Source: Opisthorchis felineus
Lineage: Eukaryota; Platyhelminthes; Trematoda; Opisthorchiida; Opisthorchiidae
Direction of reading: 5' to 3'
NCBI GenBank assembly: GCA_004794785.1
Contig: SJOL01006394.1
Span: forward strand, 286,902-350,901
DNA: 64,000 bases
Shown here: piece by piece, positions 12,201-23,800 of the stretch
Layout: every line of letters starts with the position of its first letter
How positions within the stretch are numbered: position 1 is the stretch's first letter
Program-made: the position numbers and the translations under genes
Notes under the pieces: generated by a model
What the model was told of the DNA's origin: nothing
The model's database searches: none
The model's input: the letters and a program-made list of their open reading frames with translations, nothing else

Positions 12201-14798
12201 ATACCGAACTTTTGGCTCATTATACTTTAATATGTCCACAGCATTGCTCCCGTTCGCGTACTGTTGGCACAATCATTCTGAATGATCAATGCGAAAGGGA
12301 CCAGAGTTTCGCTGTGACGTGTTCGTTAACAGTAACCTCTAAGTTTACCACAACTGACATGGTAGATACCAGGGGAAAGTGCATGTTGCTCTCGATTCTC
12401 ATACCATTCTTGGCACTTTCTTACCAAACAACCGGATGTGGCGCCATTGTCTACTTGTAAGTCGTTATCACCTGTGATCTAGAACTGTGGTGACGATTGC
12501 AGTCACGCGAGAGATACAGGTCACATAACGTGTTTCAGTCCTGCAGACCAAAAAACCTGCGCGTTCTTTACACACCAACGGTCACAGCGTTGTTTTCGAT
12601 GTTTTCGTTACCGCGGTCAATCAGATGGCGCATGTAGTTGACAAGAGTCGTCTTCTTGCTAGTTCCACAGGATTATCGAATGCTTGTTGCTAGTGTCTAA
12701 TAAAAGTCTTCAGTCGAAGTTAAAACGGGGGCTGATGGAACATTGAAGTAAACCAAGTCACTATTGCTGTTCTGGAGCAGTCGTCGGAATATGAGATTAT
12801 ATTTTTCCAACTTTGGGCGAATGTTAGTCGCAAGTTAGTGCGTCGGTTCGTCCCTACGCTATCTCAATGGCGAGACGGCTCAGTGGTTAGAGCGCGAATT
12901 TACTGACCGGAAGGTCCATGGTTCGAATCCGACCGCCACCTCTCGACTTCCCCTGTCTAGGCTTGGGGAACCTGGCAGTATCCCAGCCCTCGTGCTTCCT
13001 TCGGGTGGCATGGCAGCTAGGCACCGGAAGGGTGTTACAGCTGAACGATTTTTTTTAGTCTCTCTGGCGTATATGTGACCCGTCACAAACCTAATGGCAG
13101 TGGGCTTTCGAGAGGCTTTCAACAACTTTATTGGTAGTGTTGGGTCGAAAACGCCAATAGGTGTTTTTGGGCTGCCGTGTAGTCAACTCATTATCCGAGG
13201 AAATAGTCGCTGTAAATTAAGATACTATTTGGTGGGACTCCGTTATTTTGTGTCTGTTATTCTTTCCAGACCAATCTATTGTTGACACTGGGTTAATTAA
13301 GAAAAAAACAGGAAAATGACTGCGATGAAGCCATGTGACCACTGGGTTTCCATCACATATTCATCAGCCAGTCATCTGGCGACGTAGTGTAAGTCATGAA
13401 ACCAACAGTTGTTGGACGGAACTCATTCAGCCACGTGCGCGGTGAAATTTTGGCACAGACTTCCGTTTGTTACTGGGCTACCATGGTAGGACTGGGCCAA
13501 ACAGCGTCAAGATGCTGCCACCTGAAGAATGCTCTCTAGTCAGACGAAGGGAGCTATGCTAGCAAACGAACCACTTTTATTATCCCGGGTTATTCGAAGG
13601 AAGACGACGTCAATGTTCCCAAGGTGCAAAGGGGACAAATAGTAGTTTCAAAGAAGCAAGTGGAAAACGGGATTAAACGACCTGCTCCACGTAAGCAGTA
13701 AAGCTTCAAAATTCGACGACATCGAGTACTCAGAGTGAGGAGAAACCGGGTCGCATTTACCTGCCAACCTATTGATGATACTCTTTGCTTGGCATTCATT
13801 GCCGAATCCCTGCCATCTTTAGGTCGGACGCCTGAGATTATCCACACTACAAATGACGTTGTTTCGTCCAGAGAGACAAGCATGAGCTCATTGGTTGCAC
13901 AAGGTCTACTGGTTCCCGAAATGGTCAACCAACACTCTGCGGGAAGTGACTGTAATCAATCATGCAGAAAATCCCATCTGTTTCCAGAGCGCTGGTACAC
14001 TTTCTGTTGTGATCCGGTTTGATCAGGTCGTAGCATGTTGGCGATTTGGAATAGTTGTAATACTAACCGAAACTGCGGAAGTTGGAAACTCGGATTACGA
14101 AAATCAATGTTTATCAAGTTCCTGATAGTAATTTTGCAATGTCTACTTACACTTTCATAAATGATTGTATCCTTTTATCGTCCCTATGGCCGGATTCACT
14201 GCCCCAAGTGACAGAGATGGGTGTGCATTATGCACCATTCCCCAGTCACCTGTATGCAAGATTGCTGATCAGTTGGGGCATTCTATCCTGTAAAAGTGAC
14301 AAAATTCAACGCGGTCTGACTGCAGCTGCGCTCAACTGAACGTATCGGAGACGGTTCGTATTCATCGACCTTTATGAGGGAGAATATCCTCATCAAGGGG
14401 AGGGATGAAGGTTTTAACGCCCGTCGATGGTTCTTCTCTTGAAAGAAATGTGTGCCATAATATACCTAACTGGCGCCGTATCGTTGTTACCATAGCTTTT
14501 GGTCGTGTCATTGTATGTCGTGGTTATTTGTCACCCTTTGTTTGTAGGTCCCTTTTTTGAGCAGAATCTTTCATTCAGGTTAAGTTCCTTCAGTTCCGCA
14601 TTGGTGATACTGTTAGTCAAAATAACATGCATTGGTCACTATCATCGTGTCGCGTAATGCATACAGCGATCCCCAGCGCGGTATTCAGGATCACCTCTAG
14701 TCTTGGGTTAGAAATGAAACCTTGAACGTTTGTTTGTTTGCCAAGGTTATCCATTTGGTTATCCATTTGGTTGCAGGTGCTTCATCACCAGTTGAGGT

Positions 14799-14837
<39 letters not shown>

Positions 14838-17800
14838 GTCGCTTTCGAGTGTGATTGTAGGTCGTGGGCCCAGCACTTAGGTGGCAAAACGAACATTCCA
14901 TACCGAAACACCTTTAATCACCAAGCGGCTGAACGATTTCTCTGTGGTTCCACTTTCTCCCGTCGGAACGATGTCATCAGTGTACTCTAAATCTTGAAGG
15001 GGCGGAGAAGGTGACTTGAAGAGGCAGTCTGTTCATAATAGAAAGTGGAAATTCATGAGCTTGTGGATTCGCAGTAGTGAAGGACTGTAGACGCATAGTT
15101 TTGATGTGATGCGGAAGCGATTTAAAGCAGGGAATTAAATATAAATTGTAACTATCCATAGGTTTTCTGACGGCGATATGATTCCCATTTGCCAAGGCCG
15201 AAGTACGAGGTTTTCTTGGGAGCGGGATGCCCTCCAGAGCTTTTGGTTGAAATTTTGGTTCGTCAGAGAGCGGGACGGAGCTCAGGGTCTACAACCACGA
15301 TGCTATTCGGATAGCTGGGAACCATCCAGTAAGCCCAGTACACCGTAAGATCATGTGTGCAGTTGAGCCAGAAAGATTCGATTTAGGCTTACTTCGAATG
15401 ATGAGTCAGATGGATCTTCATACTCCATTGGTGCCTCCTGTCATGCGGAAGCTGATGGCAGCCTAATGGAATGCCCTTTTCTCGGAGTGACAGTGCTGAC
15501 TGGTTCCTCACATTTGCTAGCTACTTTGGTTTAGCAAACCTCTTTTTTACTCCGTACTGTACTGTGAGTGTTTAGCCAAGAATCTGTTCACCGAAATTTC
15601 CGACTAATCAAGTTTCGTTGTGATCCGTATCATGCTTACTTCAGCCTATAGGCACACGCAGAAAGGATTTAAATGCTATTATTCAGTTGATTCCATTGAA
15701 CCGTTTTGTTGCTCATCGCGACCAATGACACCAGGGTATCATTTGTTGAATCCTTGAGCATCTCAAATGTCAGACGCAGCCGAAGGGGTGTCATCGATTT
15801 GGACGGTATAGTACCTTTAATAGCGTTTCGCACCCAACGCACTTCAGCTGTTTGAGGACTTCTGTGCATACAAAGCAAAATTGACCAAATGATCAATGGA
15901 AAAGGGCCGTGAATCATGTGTCAAAACTTTTACAGTTCTAAGTTGAATCTGAGCACAGAAAATCAGGAGAGAACTAATGGCCTTAACAGCGTTTCGTACA
16001 TTACACACGTAAACTTAGTGCGTTTGTGGAGCCTCCTCGAATACTGGTGAAAGATTCACGGTATGATCACCAGTCTTAGCAACCCATCCAGCAACCAGCA
16101 AAGATCGGTTCGCGAACCCTTATAGATTAGTCTAACACAGCTAAGCATTGTGGTGAGCTTTCATTGCATAGAAAGGAAAACTCATTTCCATTGGTGCGTA
16201 CTGCATGCACGAATGTCGATTTGCTCCATCAGCAATGCCTTAGGTTATTTCCTGTCCGAGTTGAAGGTTTACTTTGGTTAGTCCCACGTTACGCTTTTAA
16301 ACCAGTCGGTTCTACAACTTAGGCAATCTCCAATCTTGGGTCCCATAGATTCGGTTAATTTAATGACCTTTTCGTTGTGGTTTTTAGGTGTTCTGCACAT
16401 AAATTGAACGGAATCACTACTGTCAATCGAATCCTCAGTTTTTTCATCTTATGGACAACGTTCTGCTCCCTCAGAATTTCCTGCCCTTTGTTTGCCTTAT
16501 CTGTTCCTGCATGAGTAACTCGTATATGTATTGCCTTGTTTCTCACAGTCTTGGGTCCGTTGGACAAGACACGATGTTTTGCCTTTGGGATCTTACGGAA
16601 GATGTCATCCGCCAAGGAGTCATGTTTGTTCATGAATCAGCTCCGCCACTCACTCTAGAGGAGCATATTCAACTGTCTGAAGGTGATCCGCTTAACCCTC
16701 CAATTTCAGCGCCAGGGGATACAGCAACTATTGGTGTTTCTTCCTCCTTCTCCGGTCGACATAGTTTACGGGGCCCGTCGTCGATTACTTCCACCACGAA
16801 AATTCCTTCTAAACGACATCCGCTTGTTTGTAACGCCCCCACACAAGGGCGCAATGTGACCAACTTGTTTGGGTTCCTGACTCTGAACAAACGAAAATCT
16901 CCGTCCTATTCCTCCGCAACCATTCCTTCTAGTGTCCGGCACACGAACCCACCGGTGACTTACGGGTCCGAACGATTTAAAAATCCAGCCAGTGTTTTCA
17001 GCCGGTTCACTTTACACCCTCCAGTTCGTGGAATAGCTGACGGTAGTCATGCCACTGGAGGCGACTCTTGGACCCTACCCAACGGAAATCCATCAGTCAC
17101 ACCTGCTCTGGTTCACTCGAATGATTCCAACCGCTTTTTCGACATGAACGACCCAAAGTGAGCATACTTGTTGGATATTCTAGCTGCTTACAACTTCCTT
17201 TGACTTCTTTCACTGGTTGATCTAGAATCTAATTAAAATTTTATGGGCAATTCAAACTTTCTTGGAGAAAAGGCCCAATTCCAAGAGGCTGTGCAAAAAA
17301 GAGCAGGTAGACAATGATGCAATGCTAGAATGCGGTTGCTAGTTTTTCACCGAGTAGTTTTTAACACCTGTCTTGCCAAAGCAACCCAATCCGTCATCAT
17401 CAATGTCGAAGTGTATTAGGCTCATTAAGGATTTCCCGCTCTACTTCACTACAACGCATTTACCGGTCGGGTTAAATTCGTTCATTTTTATGTCCTTTCA
17501 GGCGGTATGAAACCGGAATGTAGAGTTACTTCCATTTGGCCTCAACAATTGAAGTCACCTGCAAGTGGAAACATCACTTGGAGCCTTGAGCTCTCTCTTT
17601 GTTACGAGTGGCATCACACTCTTTATTTGATCATACCCGATGAGTTTATGGATTCAGATAATAGCAAATTTCATTCAGAGCTGAAGCATGTTCTACACCT
17701 TTCAGTGCCATAGTCTTTCATTCGTTTCTTCAACATTTCAGTCTGGTATAGTGGAACAGATACTTCCCCCTGGGAAACATCCGCATTTTCAAAACACATT

Positions 17801-20800
17801 TGCCTAACTATGTTGACCGTCTTACTAATGACGCTAACCCGCCAAGTGAACCTCACTCTTTTGTGACTCTCACTGCGGGTGTAATCCCAAGCAGAAGAGT
17901 GTCTTTGTTCGTGATGCGGTTGCATTAACTCAACTCAACTTTTTTTTTCGCTCGTTTTAAGTTACATGTGGCCTCGTCCCTTTAGGAAATACCTTAGGAG
18001 CATTCCGGCGATGTTTCTCCATGAGACGATGTTCTACAAGAGCCTTGTCACATGCTTTCTGCACTGTGCTACTGAAATTTCAATTTCAATTATGTCCACT
18101 CGCATTTCAACAGTTTCCATGTCTTTTGAATCTCGTCCAACCTGTAAGCTCCAGATGTCAATAGCCTTACGTAGGTGAGATGGTTCAGTGGTTAGAGCGC
18201 GAATTTACTAATCGGAAGGTCCGTGGTTCGAACTCGACCTCTGCCTCTCGACTTCCCCTGTCTAGGCTTGGGCAACCTGGCAGTATCCAGCCCTCGTGCT
18301 TCCTTTGCTTAGCATGGCAGCTATGCACCGAAAGGCTGTTACAGCTGAACGACTACTGCGTATTACCGACACACATGCCACCACAACATGGTGAACGTGT
18401 ATCATGGCTGTTAGATGCTGCCACCCTGGTCATTAGGAACCACCAGCTTTTTCATCTAGCCACTTTCGAATAAGAACCACTAAACATGACAAATTATTAC
18501 CAAGACCCACTCCGTTGTGACAGTGATTATTGCCAACTCGAGAACTGCTTCTTCCTAACCTGTGCCTGCATTACCCCCAATCGGATAGTTCATCCACGAA
18601 ACATTCCAGCGAATGGTTTTGTGTACTAAGTTAAGTCCAGTAAAAATGGGTCAACTGATATGGTGAGTTGGCGTATCACTAGTGTGTACGACGCAAACTC
18701 TTTTAAGTGATAGTCAGTTAATAAATGTGAATTAATGGCATGAACGTCGTGTCTCCAGGTCTCCCAAGCCTAGACAGGTGAAGTCAAGATGCAGAGGTCG
18801 GGTTCGAACCACTGAGCTATCTCGTCCCTTTAGGTAGTTTCCTCGGTTGCATGTGTGTTGGCGAAGGCTCCTTCATTTTTGTAACCTGACGTGGATAACA
18901 ACGAGGAAGTATTATGTTCATCCGTGCGCAGGAGGACTCTTTTGAATGAACCGGTGACATGGACGTTATAGAGTGCTTTTATCTCAATGCATGTATGTGA
19001 GGCACTAATAATACTACATGAAACATTGTGAACATTGAATGAGCCTCTGTCTGCCTTTTGGACAAAACTGTATGACACCAACCAAGCTACGAAATGGTGT
19101 ATATGGTTAACAATTAACCAAAGAGTAGGAATCATGTAATCGATCGCAACTTGGGTTTGAACTATGGTCCGATAACTACATGTTTTTGCCATCCTGGTAT
19201 CTTGGATGATGCGCACCGTTGGTGAACACCGATGCCTCCGCAGCGTTGCGTGGGTCTGGTGGGGGCGTCAATAATGCTAACGTACACCAAATGGTTTTGG
19301 GGGAACTTCGCTCTCGGTAAATCAGCTGGTCCCACTCCACAGGTTATGTTGGTTAGGCCACGTACTTCGTATGCTAGAGAGGACCGTTTGTCTCCTAGAC
19401 CCCTCTTCGCCCAGCCTTGTATCGGATGGGGAGGATCGAGGGGCGGTCAGTCCATGACTTGGCAACGAAGCATGAAGGCTTCACCAGTCAACTCAGTCGC
19501 TTTGGTAATTGCCGTCTCTCCGGATGGGAACCGCGGAACAAGACAAACAAACGGTTATTGACCTAACAGATATGACTGTGTCAAGCAACCAATGGCAGTC
19601 TTGCATCAAAGCTATCGCCTTCATTATGTAGCTTTCGCTTCCTGGCATACTGGACAAACAGCTCCATTCAATGTCAATGGTTTGATTGGACCAACACGTG
19701 GCTTTTATTCCAATATCCTCCCTATCCTCTGGGATTGAAGCTGTAGCAGCTGGAACCGGTGCACTTTGGTTCACAGTTTGGAAGCTGAAAAACTGACTGA
19801 CTGATTGTCTTGCACCCAGCATACTAGTATAGCTTGTGTGTCATTCGTACTAACCATTAACATTTCTGGCTTTTACTTAGTCGTAGGTGTTTTTTGAATT
19901 TGTACTGCCGTTTGCACCCTTGTTCTGGAGTAGTTATTCTGGTTAGTCCACACTTTTGCCAGAGCTCATCAGAAGTATATATATTTCACCTGCTGAGATT
20001 TTGACCCCAGCTCTCTGACACGCCAGGCGATAGTGCCACCACTGCCCCACCAGCGTCCGTGAGGTGTAACTGAATTATTACCTCTGAAAAGGCGAACATG
20101 TTCACGCTCGTGCGGAGTTTGCTAGAGAGCATAGGGTAATTTGACAGATCTCAGTATACAAAGTCTAAATATGCATTGCAAGAGTGGGAAGTCATATGCC
20201 GGTGTGGAAGCGAACCACCCGTTTTCCTTTTACCGTACGTACGTCCCACTAGTTAGGATATCGAGGACGACTGCTCTCATTCATGTCTCTGTGTGAGTTA
20301 TGCGGTTCCAGCTCATGCCGAGGAGCGTGTTCGCTCGCTCACGCTCGTGTGCTCATACTTCTCATTTCACCATCTACCAAATTCCCGTCTACGTTCTAAC
20401 AATTTACGTCAAAGTGCTTTTGGTATCCGGACAACATCGTTCTCCGGTTCACTCTAGAAGTTAAACCAGTGGCTTCATTCATAACGCTGACAGACATCAA
20501 CAGTCAATCCATTGTTCTTCTGGAATTTTACACTCTGCATGGGACCACAATAATTTAGCGGTACATGTACAACACGGAATTCCTCACAGAACCAAAAGGG
20601 CACAGAAAGAGCACAAACGACACGTTATGCGAAATAGCTATCCTAAACACTACTGATGCGCTATCACGCCACATCTTGGTTGGACTGGACTTAACCTGGC
20701 CAGTAATTAGGTCTCGGACAGGCGTGCAGGACATTCGTTGGAACATATTCCAATGATAGTAACATTGATAATCTTTCAACTGGAACACCCTTTCGGTGCC

Positions 20801-23800
20801 TAGCTGCAGTGCCACCCGAAGACTGGGATACTACCAGGTTGCCCAATCCTAGACAGGAGCAGTCGAGATTCCACGGACCTTCCGGTCAGTAAGTTTTCGC
20901 CCTAACCGCTGAGCTGTCTCAAGCTCAAGGGTTCCAATGGCTCTACGGATGGAGAGTAATAAAGCTGGAGCCTAGAATGAAACAGCGCACTGTAACTAAC
21001 AATTTGTTGGCCTCTCAACAATCACCTTGCTACATACTGATGACCATCATACAAGTTCAAAACGTTGTACCAGTATTTCTCATTCACACATATGCAACAG
21101 TGTTGAGAATTCATTCTAAACGAAGCGGGAAAATTCTATCGCATCTTCACAAAAGCGGGCCGAATAACTGATCCATTTAACTTTCCATCACTCCGGTGTA
21201 TAAACCTGAGATTAAGATTTCTAGTCACGATAAAACACTTCCACGGAGGAAGTAATTTGTTACCTGCCGAAGGTGTTTCCCTCAGTAGAGCTATGCTGTA
21301 CCTGTACTTCCGTGAAACGTTTATTTACTCGGATCACTTTCATCCATCTCTTGTTTCTAGTTTGTTTGGGTCACCGATGTGTCCACGATTCAGTGACGTC
21401 CCCGTACTGGAACCGATCGTGTGTACAATAATGCACCAACACCGACTATCTGATCTGGCGTTTCGTCCCAATAGTGTCCATATCGTATGCCAGCAAGGCT
21501 TGGTGCGAACGTGGTCGCGTCCAGTAAGTGGTTTCAGCTTTTACGGCCAAACTGCACCCAGTCGTGAAAGTGCAATTTTTCGGCCGTATCACTTTTATAG
21601 ATGTAGGTTGTCGCAAAACATAAAATTGGCCCGACCAAGGAGTATACAGCTTTTTAGTTAAGACGGTTGGTTACTCTCCATTTAGTCTCCAAAGCTGAGG
21701 ACTATCTCTCTTTTCACAGATCAAAACACGGTACGCCTCGGTTATATGAAACACCGGAAGTAATGAAGGTGTTCATTACAGGGAGGTTCTCCCCAGAGCG
21801 AAGCTAGAATGTAACAAGTTTATGAAACAATATCAGTCCGAACGGGTTGGAGGGGATTTGTTGGAATTCCAGCATTTTTATATTCAGTTCTTTCCAACAA
21901 CACGAACACATGCACTCTGTGGATGAGTTTGTCGGTTTTAGACAGTCAGTTATAAATTGAACCATTACGTCATCAAGGACACTCTTGATGTTCCCAATGA
22001 AAGTCCTATGTTTATTGAACATATTCCCGGGATAGAAGCCGGAAAATCGTCGCATGCCGTCCCAATCAGCAGACGAGTGGGACCAAAAAACGGCGATATG
22101 GGGTTATGTGAATGAGATTTTATACGTTACATAGTAATGAGTAATGGTATGGTGCTCAGAAGCGCTGATGGGGACAGAGGAGTTAACGGAATACGATAGA
22201 GATGAACTGTACAGGCGGAGCCTATGGCCAGTGAGGAGTCACCTTCGCGGTCACGAATTTGGGTAGGAAAACAGACTGTGTGGAATTAATAGTTGGTAAG
22301 TACGAAAAATCCTGCCCAAAGGCCGCTTGCTTCCGTATTCGAGCAGAAAGCTAGGTTACCCAACCCTTGACAAGAGCAGTCAAGATGCCGGGGTTCGGTT
22401 CGAACAACGGACTTTCCGTTCGGTAATTTCGGGTGGTAATACTTTCCCAGCAGGCAGCCACTTACCACGTGGGAATAGGTAATGAAGGTACTATGACTAC
22501 TGAGTGACATGTTCTTGTTGAAACTGGTTCCTCAGAATTTTTCATACCTAGGCAGGCACAACGCAACTGAGATTAAACCAAGTGAGGTTGTTGGTAGAGC
22601 TCGAGGCGTGTGGCTTCCCTGCGACCTATGGGTCGACTGTTGTAGTCTCCTGGAGTCCGTTGCCGAAGCAGAAGATGAGCTATTTCGTATACTATTTTGG
22701 TTATTGCTTTTGTCCAAAACAGTGCGCGCCGTATGAAGTGGGAGCTATAGACCGGGATCCCCTTGGTTTACAGCCTACATAGCAACACTCCGGTACGTGG
22801 TGCAAGTTCCGTGGATCTCACGATAATGACAATCCTACTTGAAGACCAAACTTCTATCCTATAAAGAGTCCCTCTGAATGTTTTGTACGCGAAGCGTAGA
22901 GGATCCTCAAGCGGTACATCCATCCTGCAGAATTGGCCTTTCTGTTGAAATGCACGAAATGAGTCAAATGCACACCTCTCACCCCAGGCACTGGTTATAC
23001 ATGTCTCAGATATGTATTAAGGTATCATGGAAAAATGGGCAATGGCCCTCTTGCTCGACCTGACTGATGTCACAATGATCTGGGTATTCACACTACACTT
23101 TCGCCGTCTGGTGTGCTTCCGTTGGATCAATGAAGAATGGCGGAAGTTGTTTTGAATTTGTGGTTGTTTCGTCGCTCGGTTTACAGTATAACCAATTCGG
23201 TAGCGCTCTCTGGTTCGATCGGAGCTGTCCGACATAGAGCTGTCACTTTGTGGTGTTTTCAGTACTGCAATGACCCAGCAGGCTACACTGGCTGCTGCTC
23301 AGTTTCAGCCATGCCAGGAAGGCCAACGGAGAGCATCCCGACGAAGAACAGTGAGTTCCCGTACGACTAGAAATCATATAAAGAGACGGCCTGGAGGTAA
23401 AGTCATAATTTCCTTTGCGATAGGAGTATGAAGACTGTGAGGTGTTTCAGGCCACATTTATGGAAGCAGCGGTGGCGCCTTCCTTTGAGGAAAAAAGATA
23501 GACCCTGAGAACTGCACATTCAGATGACCCTTAAGGCAATTGAGGTCTACCAAGAGTCTGATGCTTAGCTCTCACTCCCTGCCGTACCAGACAAACAGAA
23601 CCATTTAATGTCAATGAACTATTTGAACCATCCCCTCCAACGCGTGGCTCTCATTCCCTTATTCTCTTTACTCCCAGCGAGTGAAGCCACATCAGCTGGA
23701 ACCACTGTACTTCGATGCACGGTTTTTTAGTTGGAAAACTTAGCTAATCTGAACTTCCCTTAACATGGGCATTCGAATGACGCAAGTGTAGATGTACGTT

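Noticed and set aside
12869..12940. tRNA gene at the A and B boxes
   Set aside because: The tRNA-like head is joined to a conserved body shared by eight copies, so it is a SINE and not a tRNA gene. No acceptor stem pairing was found.
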